Shown: positions 17,391-26,254 of the stretch, piece by piece
Numbering within the stretch: position 1 is the stretch's first letter
How the letters are laid out: each line of letters opens with the position of its first letter
Source of the DNA: Luteibacter aegosomatissinici
Lineage (GTDB): Bacteria > Pseudomonadota > Gammaproteobacteria > Xanthomonadales > Rhodanobacteraceae
NCBI RefSeq assembly: GCF_023078495.1
Contig: NZ_CP095742.1
Coordinates: 3,968,001 to 4,032,000 of the forward strand
Direction: 5' to 3'
Length of the DNA: 64,000 nucleotides
Position numbers and translations under genes: made by a program
Notes under the pieces: generated by a model
The model's input: the letters and a program-made list of their open reading frames with translations, nothing else
The model's database searches: none
Told to the model about the DNA's origin: nothing

Positions 17391-18350
17391 ATGAACCTTC
17401 GAGACCTATCCTATCTGGTGGCTCTGGCCGAGCATCGCCACTTCGGCCGCGCGGCCGAAGCCAGTTTCGTGAGCCAGCCCACGCTTTCCACCCAGATCCG
17501 CAAGCTTGAAGACGAGCTGGGCGTCGCGCTGGTCGAACGAACGCCCCGCAAGGTGCTGCTGACCGAGACGGGCCGCGAGATCGCCCGGCGCGCCCGTGGC
17601 GTGCTGTCGCAAGTGGACGAGATCAAGGCGATCGCCCAGCGCACGCGCGATCCGGAGTCGGGCACGATCCGCCTGGGCATCTTTCCCACCCTGGGGCCCT
17701 ACCTGCTGCCCCACGTGATCCCACGCCTGCGCGATCGCTTCCCACGGCTGGAACTGCTCCTGCGCGAGGAGAAGACCGAGCAGGTGCTGCACATGTTGCG
17801 CGAAGGCACCCTGGATGCAGGCATCCTCGCCCTGCCCGTGCACGACGATTCGCTGCACACCGAGTTCCTGTTCGAGGAACCGTTCGTACTTGCCGTGCCC
17901 ACGGGCCACCCGCTATCCGGCCGCTCGTGCCTGCGCATGGATGACCTGGCCGAGCAGAACCTGTTGTTGCTGGAAGACGGGCACTGCCTGCGTGACCAGG
18001 CGCTCGAGGTCTGCCACCTCGCGGGCGCGGGCGAAAAATCGGGCTTCCGGGCCACCAGCCTGGAAACGCTGCGCCAGATGGTGTCGGCCAACGTCGGCAT
18101 CACGCTGTTGCCCAGCCTGGCGGTGAAGCCGCCGGTAGCCCAGTCGTCCAACGTGGAGCTCATCGAATTCGAAGCACCCGCGCCAAGCCGGCGCATCGCC
18201 ATGTTGTGGCGGAAGAGCTCGGCCATGACGCCGTTCTTCGAAGCGCTTGCCGAGGTGGTCCGGGGGGTTCCCGCCGACCTGTTCAGCACCCAGGGGTGTG
18301 CCACCGGTCAACCGGGCAAGCCCTCGAACGTTGCCCTCCCGATCCCCTGA
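17391..18350 (+). CDS. oxyR: Hydrogen peroxide-sensing regulator OxyR
   Basis: A 319-residue LysR-type regulator. The N-terminal helix-turn-helix is FGRAAEASFVSQPTLSTQIRK (18-38 region), and the effector domain contains the two redox cysteines at exactly the E. coli positions, Cys199 and Cys208, in EDGHCLRDQALEVCHLA. Oxidation forms a disulphide that activates peroxide genes. Translation from the ATG after GACGTCCC fits family alignment; the upstream open frame covers the promoter. Divergent from ahpC, a classic arrangement in Xanthomonadales. Confidence 0.95.
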   Translation: MNLRDLSYLVALAEHRHFGRAAEASFVSQPTLSTQIRKLEDELGVALVERTPRKVLLTETGREIARRARGVLSQVDEIKAIAQRTRDPESGTIRLGIFPTLGPYLLPHVIPRLRDRFPRLELLLREEKTEQVLHMLREGTLDAGILALPVHDDSLHTEFLFEEPFVLAVPTGHPLSGRSCLRMDDLAEQNLLLLEDGHCLRDQALEVCHLAGAGEKSGFRATSLETLRQMVSANVGITLLPSLAVKPPVAQSSNVELIEFEAPAPSRRIAMLWRKSSAMTPFFEALAEVVRGVPADLFSTQGCATGQPGKPSNVALPIP

Positions 18351-18362
18351 CGGTTTTTCCTG

Positions 18363-18977
18363 ATGCGTTCATGGCTCGTCGTCCTGCTGGTCGTCCTGTG
18401 CGGCTGGGGCGGCTACAACTGGTGGCGGCACAGGCCGGTGCACAATGCGCCGGGCATCGTCGCGGGCGACGTTCCCGATCAGGAAGATATCCAGCGCGGC
18501 GCCGAACTGGCCCGGGGCCATTTCAAGCTGGAGCCGCGCGCCCGGTTTGCCATGAGCGGGCGCGTGCTGTCCCGTGAGGATTACCAGCTGGATGACCTGG
18601 CGCCTATCGCGCCCACGGACCTCGCCATGGGCTGGGGCCGGATGTCGGATTCAGCGGTACTGGACAAGATCCGCATTTCCCAGTCGAACCGCTTTTACTT
18701 CTGGTACACCGACAACTTCCCGATCCCACGCCACGAGATCGAGGATTCCAGCGCGAACATGCACATGATCCCGGCCAACGACACCGCGGCGCGCGAACTG
18801 CGCGAGGTGCGCCAGGGCGAGGTCATCCACTTCGAAGGCTTCCTCGTGGATGTGAAGCGTGACGATGGCTGGCACTGGGATACCTCGCTCACCCGCGAAG
18901 ATACCGGCGCGGGTGGCTGCGAGATCGTGCTGGTGGAAAGTATTTCCGAAGAGAAGCCAGGCGTGGTCAGTAAGTAA
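18363..18977 (+). CDS. Hypothetical membrane-anchored protein
   Basis: A 204-residue protein starting MRSWLVVLLVVLCGWGGYNW, a single N-terminal membrane anchor or signal peptide. The rest is soluble and probably periplasmic, with RARFAMSGRVLSREDYQ, the Trp/Tyr-rich SNRFYFWYTDNFPIPRHEIE and WHWDTSLTREDTGAGGCEI, a single Cys near the end. No family with known function is recognised; it appears conserved in related genomes from memory. Only 12 nt separate it from oxyR, so it may be cotranscribed and part of the oxidative stress response. Its last codons overlap the convergent apt gene by 11 bp. Confidence 0.7.
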   Translation: MRSWLVVLLVVLCGWGGYNWWRHRPVHNAPGIVAGDVPDQEDIQRGAELARGHFKLEPRARFAMSGRVLSREDYQLDDLAPIAPTDLAMGWGRMSDSAVLDKIRISQSNRFYFWYTDNFPIPRHEIEDSSANMHMIPANDTAARELREVRQGEVIHFEGFLVDVKRDDGWHWDTSLTREDTGAGGCEIVLVESISEEKPGVVSK

Positions 18978-19485
18978 CCAGCGCATGCAGGGGGCTGTTG
19001 CCGCCCCAGCGGGAACGCCCGTTCAGCCCGCCCAGCTCGATCGCCACGCTGGCACCGAGCACTTCCGCACCCAGCCGCTCGACCAGGCGGCGGCCGGCAT
19101 CCAGCGTGCCGCCAGTGGCCAGTACGTCATCGACGATGATGACCCGCTCGCCCGGTTCGATGGCGTGGATCCCGATCTCCAGGCGATCCAGCCCGTATTC
19201 CAGGCCATAGTCCATGCCAACGACCGGCGGCGGCAGCTTGCCCGCCTTGCGCAGTGGCACAAACCCTGCCGAGAGCGATTGCGCCATGGCGGCGCCGAAG
19301 ATGAAGCCGCGCGATTCGATGCCACACACGGCGCCGATGCCCTGGCCGCGCCACGGCGCGCAAAGCGCATCGATGCATGCGGCGAAGGCCGTGGCGTCGG
19401 CAAGGAGCGGGGTTATGTCCTTGAACATGATGCCCGGGCGCGGAAAGTCCGGCACGTCGCGGACAAGGTCGAAAATGGCCTGCAT
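18967..19485 (-). CDS. apt: Adenine phosphoribosyltransferase
   Basis: Converts adenine and PRPP to AMP and pyrophosphate (purine salvage, cytosol). The 172-residue length is normal. FPRPGIMFKDITPLL (14-28) is the N-terminal hallmark, ESRGFIFG the adenine-site loop, RKAGKLP the flexible loop, and VIIVDDVLATGGT (115-127) the PRPP-binding motif. AGGA lies eight bases before the ATG. The DUF2007 gene is 26 nt upstream on the same strand. Confidence 0.95.
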   Translation of the reverse strand: MQAIFDLVRDVPDFPRPGIMFKDITPLLADATAFAACIDALCAPWRGQGIGAVCGIESRGFIFGAAMAQSLSAGFVPLRKAGKLPPPVVGMDYGLEYGLDRLEIGIHAIEPGERVIIVDDVLATGGTLDAGRRLVERLGAEVLGASVAIELGGLNGRSRWGGNSPLHALVTY

Positions 19486-19511
19486 GGGGTGGTCCTGTGG
19501 GAATGCCGGCC

Positions 19512-19781
19512 TCAGGCCGGCAGGATGCCTGCGTCGAAGTCGCCGTCGGCGGCCGCGGCGCGCGCCTCGGCCAGCCCCGCGTCAACCGCGCGGACGATAC
19601 CCTCCGCGGCTTCCGCCGCGCTGTCGGGCACCATGACCGAGACGAGGCCCATGACAGGCAACTCGCCGATGGCGCCCGTCAGGTACTCGCCGGAGACGAA
19701 TGCGGGAATGCCGCCCTGCTCCAACGCATCCCTCACTAGGTGGGCGTCGATAAGGCTCTGGGCGTGGTAAGCGATCCGCAT
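19512..19781 (-). CDS. DUF2007 domain protein (putative signal-transducing protein)
   Basis: An 89-residue protein whose MRIAYHAQSLIDAHLVRDAL and GIPAFVSGEYLTGAIGELP fit the DUF2007 family, a small ferredoxin-like domain of unknown role, often a fusion or standalone neighbour of housekeeping genes. Binding of a ligand is presumed from the fold only. The tail (AEARAAAADGDFDAG) is low complexity. Likely cotranscribed with apt. Confidence 0.8.
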   Translation of the reverse strand: MRIAYHAQSLIDAHLVRDALEQGGIPAFVSGEYLTGAIGELPVMGLVSVMVPDSAAEAAEGIVRAVDAGLAEARAAAADGDFDAGILPA

Positions 19782-19883
19782 GGGGGCAAGCTACCCCGGC
19801 CACCGTGCCCACGGCAAGCATCGCGACCGCAGGGGAGGTAAACTCGGACGTTTGCGCCGCACCCACCCCAGAGTCACTCGACG

Positions 19884-21611
19884 ATGTCCACCGAAACGCC
19901 CGTCCTGCAGCAGCACTTCATCCGCCAGATCGTCCGTGACGACCTGGCTTCCGGCAAGCACACGGTCATCCATACCCGCTTCCCGCCGGAGCCGAATGGC
20001 TACCTGCACCTGGGCCACGCCAAGTCCATCTGCCTGAACTTCGGCCTGGCCGGCGAGTTCGCGGGCACCTGCAACCTGCGCTTCGACGATACCAACCCGT
20101 CGAAGGAAGACGTGGAATACGTCGAGGCGATCCAGCGCGACGTGAAATGGCTGGGCTTCGAGTGGGCTGAATTGCGCCACGCGTCGGACTATTTCGAGGT
20201 GTTCTATCGCTCCGCGCTCAAGCTGATCCGCCTCGGCCTGGCCTACGTGGATGATCTTTCGGCCGAGGAAGTGCGCGAGTACCGCGGCACCCTGACCGAG
20301 GCAGGCCGCAACTCACCGTACCGCGATCGTTCGATCGAGGAAAACCTGGACCTGTTCCAGCGCATGCGTGCGGGCGAGTTCGCCGATGGCAGCAAGACCC
20401 TGCGCGCGAAGCTCGACATGGCCTCGGGCAACATCAACCTGCGCGACCCCGCGCTGTACCGCGTCCGCAAGGTGCACCACCAGAACACCGGCGATGCGTG
20501 GTCGATCTACCCGATGTACGACTTCGCGCATTCGCTCTCCGATGCCGTCGAAGGCATCACGCATTCGTTGTGCACGCTGGAATTCGAAGACCACCGCCCG
20601 CTGTACGACTGGTGCGTGGACAAGGTGGACCTGGCCAACGACCCGCAGCTGTGGGAAACGCTGGTCGCCGCCGGCCTGCCCACCGTGCCGAGCAAGCCGC
20701 GCCAGATCGAATTCTCACGCGGCAACCTGAATTACACGGTGATGAGCAAGCGCAAGCTCATCACGCTCGTTTCCGAGAACCTGGTGGATGGCTGGGATGA
20801 CCCGCGCATGCCCACGATCGCGGGCGTGCGCCGCCGCGGCTTCACCCCGGCCGGCATCCGCCTGTTCTGGGAGCGCATCGGCGTGAGCAAGCAGAACAGC
20901 ACGATCGACATGAGCGTGCTGGAAGGCTGCGTGCGTGAGGATCTGGACGCGAAGGCGCCGCGCCGCCTCGCGGTGATCGATCCGGTGAAGCTGGTGATCA
21001 CCAACCTGCCGGCGGACCACACCGAAACGCTCACCTTTTCGAACCACCCCAAGGATGAGAGCTTCGGTACGCGCAGCGTGCCGTTCGCGCCGGAGCTGTG
21101 GATCGAGCGCGAGGATTTCGCGGAAGTACCGCCGAAGGGCTTCCACCGCCTGAAGCCTGAAGGCGAAGTACGCCTGCGCGGCGTCGGTATCGTGCGTTGC
21201 GACGAGGTCGTGAAGAACGATGCCGGTGACGTCACGGAGTTGCGTTGCACGCTCGATCTGGAATCGCGCAGCGGCATGCCGGGCGCCGATCGCAAGGTGA
21301 AGGGAACCATTCACTGGGTCAGCGCGCGTGACGCCGTGCCTGCCGTCGTGCGCCTGTACGATCGCCTGTTCGACGTGAACGATCCGGACGACGACACCGA
21401 CGGCAAGACCTACAAGGATCACCTGAATCCGGAGTCGCGTCGCGTCGTACACGGTTATGTCGAGCCTGCGGCCGCCGGTGCGGAGCGCGAGGATCGCGTG
21501 CAGTTCGAACGCCTTGGTTTCTTCGTGGCCGACATGCACGACCACACGCACGCTGCGCCGGTATTCAATCGCGTGGTGACCCTGCGTGACTCGTGGGCGA
21601 AGCAGGGCTGA
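19884..21611 (+). CDS. glnS: Glutaminyl-tRNA synthetase
   Basis: Charges tRNA-Gln with glutamine. The 575-residue class I enzyme shows [17 protein letters not shown] (33-49) containing the HIGH-type [33 protein letters not shown] in the acceptor-binding region and the KMSKS equivalent VMSKRKL. The C-terminal anticodon-binding beta barrels ([42 protein letters not shown]) are complete. Its presence implies direct charging rather than a GatCAB route for Gln. The stop overlaps the start of the deaminase gene (TGATG). Confidence 0.97.
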   Translation: MSTETPVLQQHFIRQIVRDDLASGKHTVIHTRFPPEPNGYLHLGHAKSICLNFGLAGEFAGTCNLRFDDTNPSKEDVEYVEAIQRDVKWLGFEWAELRHASDYFEVFYRSALKLIRLGLAYVDDLSAEEVREYRGTLTEAGRNSPYRDRSIEENLDLFQRMRAGEFADGSKTLRAKLDMASGNINLRDPALYRVRKVHHQNTGDAWSIYPMYDFAHSLSDAVEGITHSLCTLEFEDHRPLYDWCVDKVDLANDPQLWETLVAAGLPTVPSKPRQIEFSRGNLNYTVMSKRKLITLVSENLVDGWDDPRMPTIAGVRRRGFTPAGIRLFWERIGVSKQNSTIDMSVLEGCVREDLDAKAPRRLAVIDPVKLVITNLPADHTETLTFSNHPKDESFGTRSVPFAPELWIEREDFAEVPPKGFHRLKPEGEVRLRGVGIVRCDEVVKNDAGDVTELRCTLDLESRSGMPGADRKVKGTIHWVSARDAVPAVVRLYDRLFDVNDPDDDTDGKTYKDHLNPESRRVVHGYVEPAAAGAEREDRVQFERLGFFVADMHDHTHAAPVFNRVVTLRDSWAKQG

Positions 21612-22168
21612 TGTTGTACGCACAGGTCCACCTCACCCTGCCCGCCTGGGTGCATGAGTTCGTCGATGCATCGAAGCCCTACGCGGGCGACGAGGCCAAG
21701 GTGAAGCTCGCGATCGATCTTTCGGCGCACAACGTCGACAGCGTGACGGGTGGCCCGTTTGGCGCGGCCGTGTTCGACGGCAACGATCGCATCGTGGCCG
21801 TGGGCGTCAATCGCGTAGTGCCGCACAGCTGTTCGGTGGCACACGCGGAAATGATGGCCTACATGCTCGCCCAGCAGCGCATGCAGCGCTTCCGGCTGAA
21901 CGAGGACGGCGGCCAGTTCACCCTGGCCACCAGCTCCCAGCCGTGCTGCCAGTGCTATGGGGCCACCGTGTGGGCCGGCGTGGATACCCTGCTGATCGGT
22001 GCGCGCGCCAGCGACGTGGAAGAACTCACGCCCTTCGATGAGGGCCCCCTGCCCGCGGATTGGGTGGGCGAACTCGAGCGCCGCGGGATCGCGGTACGCC
22101 GCGATATCCTGCGCGACGACGCACGTGCCGTACTGCGCCACTACGGCGAGATCGGCGCCGCTTACTGA
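21611..22168 (+). CDS. Nucleoside/guanine deaminase-like zinc enzyme
   Basis: A 185-residue cytidine-deaminase-fold protein. The zinc site is HAE (78-80) in SVAHAEMMAY and PCCQC (111-115) in SSQPCCQCYGA; GGPFGAAVF is typical of guanine deaminases and TadA-like enzymes. It lacks the tRNA-binding features I would expect of TadA and is closer to a nucleobase deaminase, so guanine or a related purine is the more likely substrate. The ATG overlaps the glnS stop, showing translational coupling; AGGG lies directly upstream. Confidence 0.8.
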   Translation: MLYAQVHLTLPAWVHEFVDASKPYAGDEAKVKLAIDLSAHNVDSVTGGPFGAAVFDGNDRIVAVGVNRVVPHSCSVAHAEMMAYMLAQQRMQRFRLNEDGGQFTLATSSQPCCQCYGATVWAGVDTLLIGARASDVEELTPFDEGPLPADWVGELERRGIAVRRDILRDDARAVLRHYGEIGAAY

Positions 22169-22201
22169 CGGCAAGGCCCTGCGGCCCCCATGTCCCGGGG
22201 A

Positions 22202-22231
22202 GCCGGTCGCGCCCCTGGGGGAGCGACCGGC
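22202..22231. other. GC-rich hairpin in intergenic gap
   Basis: GCCGGTCGC and GCGACCGGC form a perfect 9-bp stem around a C/G-rich 12-nt loop. There is no T-run, so it is a weak terminator candidate for the glnS-deaminase transcript or a leader structure of the kinase gene. The rest of the 164-nt gap shows only a TAGGCTAAC -10-like string. Confidence 0.5.
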
Positions 22232-22332
22232 CGTAAAGGCATGGCGGCGGCCCGCCAGGGCTGAGCGCGCCCCCGGCAAACTGCGCTAGGCTAACGGCTC
22301 GCGCCGGCCAACGCGGCGCCAGGGGACAAGGC

Positions 22333-24243
22333 ATGCGGGATGGATCGGCTTCTTGGCTTGAAAAGGTTTGGCGGCGCACGTCGCTCGTGCAGCGCCTGAC
22401 CTGCGTGGCGCTTGCCCCCACCGCCATCAGCGCCGTCCTGCTCGTCACCCTGCTCACCCGCCACCAGATGGATACCCTGCACGAGATGGGCCGCTCGACC
22501 GCGGATGCCATCGCCCAGCAGGCCGCGACGGTCTCCGGTGATGCCCTGCGTGGTGAGCAGCGGCGCGAACTCGGCCGCATCGCGCAGTCCATCGTCCAGT
22601 TGCCCCAGGTATCGCGTGTGCGCATCGCCGATCGCGATGGCGAGATTCTCGCGGACCGTGTGAATGGGGCCGTCGAGGACGACGACAACCTGACGGTGTC
22701 ACGCGACGTGCTCGATCCCGTGAGCCGCCGCGTGGTCGGGTCCGTCACCGTGGATGTGAGCGTGGAGGATGCGGTGGCTGCCCAGCGCGCCAGCGTCCAT
22801 AACGCGCTTATCTGGTTGTCGCTGAGCCTGCTGATCGCGGTCATGATCGGCTGGTCTGCCGCGCGCTGGATGAGCGCCCCGCTGCGTAACCTGGCCATCG
22901 CCGTGCGCCAGCTCGGCCTGGGCGACCGCACGGTGGTCGTACCGGTCACCGACGACACGGAGATCGGTGACCTGCAGCGGGGCTTCAACGGCGCGGCGTC
23001 CAAGCTGCTGCACGCGCAAATCGGCATGGAGCGCGAGATCGCCACCGCGACCGATGAGCTGGCCCGGAAGAATGCGGCGCTGGAAGCCGCCAGCGTGGCC
23101 AAGGCCCGTTTCCTTGCGGCCGCATCGCACGACCTGCGCCAGCCGCTGTACGCACTGACGCTGTTCTCTTCCGGCCTCGCCGTGGATGAATTCGACCCGG
23201 TCCGTCTTAACCGCATCGCCCACATCCAGGAATGCGTGGAGTCCCTGGATCATCTCTTCAGCGAGCTGCTGGATCTTTCACGGCTGGACACGGGCGGCAT
23301 GAAGCCTGCGCCCCGCGACATCGCGCTGGACGAGGTGTTCGAGGAGGTGAGCGTCAATTTCCGCATGGTGGCCGAACAGCACGACCTGCGCCTGGTCGTC
23401 CGCACCACGGGCGTATGGGTGCGTACCGACCGCACCATGCTGGCCCGGATCCTCAATAACCTCGTGAGCAACGCCTTGCGCTACACGCGTTGCGGCGGCG
23501 TGCTGGTGGGGGCCCGGCGCCGCGGTGATGGCACGGTCCGCATCGATGTATGGGATACCGGCCTTGGCATTCCGCGCGAGCACGTGGCGCACATCTTCGA
23601 TGAGTTCTACCGCGTGGAGAGCGGCCCCGAGGCCGGCCGGCCGGAGGGCACCCGCCGCGGCCTCGGCCTGGGCCTTTCTACCGTGCAGCGCCTGGCAGGC
23701 CTGCTCAATACCAAAGCCACGGTGACCTCCAGGCCCGGTAAAGGCAGCGTCTTCTCGATCACGCTGCCCGAGGTGGCCGCCAACCCCGTGCCCGAGGTGC
23801 CGGCCGCGCAGGCGCCCGACCCGGGCATGCCGCGCGACGTCGCCGGGATGCGCGTGCTCGTCATCGACGACGAGCCCAGCATCCTGGCGGGTATCAGCTA
23901 CCTGCTGGGCAGTTGGGGCTGCGAAGTCATGACCGCCGAGGATGCCCAGCAGGCCATGGAAGCGGTGCACCTGTGGATGCAGCCGCCCGACCTGGTCATC
24001 TCCGACCTGCGGCTTCGGGAAGGCACCGGCCTGGATGTCCTGGCCCTGCTCGATCGCTACTACCGGCGCCGTCCGGGCGATCCGCCGCCATTCGCCCGGG
24101 TGCTGATCACCGGTGAAACCCGCAGCGACTACCTGGCCAGCGTGGATACCGCGACCACGCAGGTCCTGTACAAGCCGGTATCCCCCGAACGGCTCCACGA
24201 TGTAATGGTTTCCGCATGGTCTGTCCATCATGCGGCCGTCTGA
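22333..24243 (+). CDS. Hybrid sensor histidine kinase/response regulator
   Basis: A 636-residue membrane kinase. Two membrane segments (about 20-42 and 156-176) bracket a periplasmic sensor of roughly 110 residues (QQAATVSGDALRG, SRVRIADRDGEIL), followed by a HAMP-like stretch (180-230), the HisKA box ASHDLRQPLYAL with phospho-accepting His266, the HATPase domain (NNLVSNALRYT, WDTGLGIP, GLGLGLSTV) and a C-terminal receiver starting MRVLVIDDEPSIL with Asp in DLVISDLRL. The receiver suggests feedback or a phosphorelay. The LuxR-type regulator gene 87 nt downstream is the likely partner. Confidence 0.92.
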   Translation: MRDGSASWLEKVWRRTSLVQRLTCVALAPTAISAVLLVTLLTRHQMDTLHEMGRSTADAIAQQAATVSGDALRGEQRRELGRIAQSIVQLPQVSRVRIADRDGEILADRVNGAVEDDDNLTVSRDVLDPVSRRVVGSVTVDVSVEDAVAAQRASVHNALIWLSLSLLIAVMIGWSAARWMSAPLRNLAIAVRQLGLGDRTVVVPVTDDTEIGDLQRGFNGAASKLLHAQIGMEREIATATDELARKNAALEAASVAKARFLAAASHDLRQPLYALTLFSSGLAVDEFDPVRLNRIAHIQECVESLDHLFSELLDLSRLDTGGMKPAPRDIALDEVFEEVSVNFRMVAEQHDLRLVVRTTGVWVRTDRTMLARILNNLVSNALRYTRCGGVLVGARRRGDGTVRIDVWDTGLGIPREHVAHIFDEFYRVESGPEAGRPEGTRRGLGLGLSTVQRLAGLLNTKATVTSRPGKGSVFSITLPEVAANPVPEVPAAQAPDPGMPRDVAGMRVLVIDDEPSILAGISYLLGSWGCEVMTAEDAQQAMEAVHLWMQPPDLVISDLRLREGTGLDVLALLDRYYRRRPGDPPPFARVLITGETRSDYLASVDTATTQVLYKPVSPERLHDVMVSAWSVHHAAV

Positions 24244-24330
24244 TGCAAATGGCCTGCTTGCCGAGGCGACCCGGGAGGGCTATGGTCCTTCGAACGGGGA
24301 TGCTCGTGGCAGTGCGGGCGGAGGAGTGGC

Positions 24331-25017
24331 ATGCGTGTTCTGATCGCGGACGATCATCGGCTCATCATCGAGGGCGTGAAGCTGAAGCTTCGCGAGCTGG
24401 GTGATGGCGTCGAGTTCGTCGAAGCTGAAACGGTGGCGACGCTGAAGGCCCACCTGGCGAAACCGCCCCTGCCCGATATCGCCCTGATCGATATGGCCAT
24501 GCCCGGCGCCGATGGTGTCGAGCACATCAAGGAGGCCGTGGCCGCCTTGAAGGAACCCGACGAGGATGGGACCGACCGGGCCCGCCCCGTCATCGTGCTT
24601 TCCGGAACGGAAGACCCGACCGCGATCCGCCATGTGCTCGATCTGGGTGTGCAGGGCTACATTCCGAAATCGTCACCACCCGATGTGATCCTGAACGCGG
24701 TGCGGCTCGTGGTGGGCGGTGGTATCTATGTCCCCCCCGAGGCCATGAAGGCGGCCTCCGCCACGCCGCTCACCCCCGCGTTCGCCATGGCCGGTGGGGA
24801 CGGCCTGACCACCAAGGAGCGCCTCGCCACGGTGCTCACCGATCGCCAGATCGATGTGCTCAAGCTGCTGGCCAAGGGCCGCCCGAACAAGCTGATCGCC
24901 CGCGAGCTGGGCATCAGCGAGGGCACGGTCAAGATCCACCTGGCGGCCATTTTCCGCGCACTGCACGTGCGCAACCGCCTCGAGGCCCTCGTGGCCGCGC
25001 AGCACCTCGGGGACTGA
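24331..25017 (+). CDS. LuxR/NarL-type response regulator
   Basis: A 228-residue two-domain regulator. The receiver begins MRVLIADDHRLIIEGVKLKL with acidic pocket D7-D8 and phosphorylation site Asp54 in DIALIDMAMPG; the conserved Lys is in GYIPKSS. The C-terminal LuxR helix-turn-helix is LTDRQIDVLKLLAKGRPNK to ELGISEGTVKIHLAAIFRAL. The ATG follows GGAGGAGTGGC. It sits between the hybrid kinase and the PhnD-like gene and presumably receives phosphate from one or both kinases of this cluster. Confidence 0.92.
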   Translation: MRVLIADDHRLIIEGVKLKLRELGDGVEFVEAETVATLKAHLAKPPLPDIALIDMAMPGADGVEHIKEAVAALKEPDEDGTDRARPVIVLSGTEDPTAIRHVLDLGVQGYIPKSSPPDVILNAVRLVVGGGIYVPPEAMKAASATPLTPAFAMAGGDGLTTKERLATVLTDRQIDVLKLLAKGRPNKLIARELGISEGTVKIHLAAIFRALHVRNRLEALVAAQHLGD

Positions 25018-25114
25018 CACAGGACACGGTTTTGCCACGGGGCCGGCGTAATCTGGCGCCCGTGTAGGCAGGGAGCGCCGGGGGACGACACGTCAAACGA
25101 CGCGAGGCAGGCGC

Positions 25115-26149
25115 ATGCAGGCAGGCAGGGCAGGCACGACCCGAGTGCGCCACCGTGGCTGGCTGAGTGCCGGGCTGCTGGTACTCCTTACCCTCCTTGC
25201 GGGCACCGCCAGCGCCCGCGGCACCGATATCGATCCGAACGCCCCGCTCACCTTCGGCATCCTGCCCATTGGCGGCCCGGCCGAATCGCTGGAAGCCTGG
25301 CGGCCCATGCTCGATGACCTGCATACGGCCCTCGGCCGTCCCGTGCGGGCCGTCTCCGTCACGACCTATGAGGGCATTGCCCAGGCGATCAGCGAGCAGC
25401 GCGTCGATATCGCGTTCCTTTCCGGGCGGCTCGCACTGGATGCGGTCATGGGCCAGAACATGCAGGTGATCGGCCAGCTGACACGGGGCGATGGCTCCAA
25501 GGGCTACTACGCAGTACTGCTGGTCGCCGCCGATTCACGCATCGGCAACCTCGACCAGCTATTCGCCCGCCCGGGCCAGTGGCGGTTCGCCCGCGGCGAG
25601 GCGTTATCGGTATCGGGCTACCTTGTCCCTGAAACCCAGCTTTTTGCCGCGCGCGGCGTGGATTCGGACACGTTCTTCGCCAAGGTCCACGTCGATAACC
25701 ACCAGAACAACGCACTGGCCGTGGCCAACGGCGAAGCGGATGTGGCCACGAACAACACCGCTGACCTGGAGCGTTTTCAGCAGCATTTCCCCGACCAGTA
25801 CGCCCGTCTCAGGGTGTTGTGGAAATCGTCGCTCATCCCGCACGCGGTCATCGTCATCCGCAACGACCTGCCGCCTGTCCTGCGCGAGAAAGTAGCCGCG
25901 TTCATTACTGGCTATGGGAAGGGCAAGGATGGCGCCCGCGAGGAGGCCAACCTCAAGCTCATCCACGATATCAGCGGCTTTGCGCCAGCGACGAACGCCT
26001 GCCTGGTGCCGTTTGCGGATATCGAATACACCCTGGAAAAGCGCCGTGCCACGACGGCGCAGTGGGTGAGCGAAGACGCGCGCGAAGCGCGCTTCAAGAA
26101 AATCCAGACCGATCACGATGGGCTGGTCGCGCGCCTGCGTGGCAAATAG
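25115..26149 (+). CDS. PhnD-like phosphate/phosphonate-binding periplasmic protein
   Basis: A 344-residue substrate-binding protein of the PhnD/SsuA-like type II group. A signal peptide (WLSAGLLVLLTLLAGTASA) is followed by PLTFGILPIGGPAESLEAW, the YEGIAQAISEQRVDIAFLSG region and NNTADLERF. No ABC permease or ATPase gene is present; instead it lies between a LuxR-type regulator and a second histidine kinase, a context known for periplasmic proteins that serve as sensory input of kinases. The ligand cannot be read from sequence; phosphonate, phosphate-ester or other anions are possible. Confidence 0.8.
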   Translation: MQAGRAGTTRVRHRGWLSAGLLVLLTLLAGTASARGTDIDPNAPLTFGILPIGGPAESLEAWRPMLDDLHTALGRPVRAVSVTTYEGIAQAISEQRVDIAFLSGRLALDAVMGQNMQVIGQLTRGDGSKGYYAVLLVAADSRIGNLDQLFARPGQWRFARGEALSVSGYLVPETQLFAARGVDSDTFFAKVHVDNHQNNALAVANGEADVATNNTADLERFQQHFPDQYARLRVLWKSSLIPHAVIVIRNDLPPVLREKVAAFITGYGKGKDGAREEANLKLIHDISGFAPATNACLVPFADIEYTLEKRRATTAQWVSEDAREARFKKIQTDHDGLVARLRGK

Positions 26150-26254
26150 GCCGTCGGCCGAAAGGTATACACCGCAAGTCTTAGCTCCCCTTGTCTATCG
26201 CGCGGCGCCCGGGCGTTTCATAGATTCGTCATAGATCTCGTCCAAGGCGTCTCC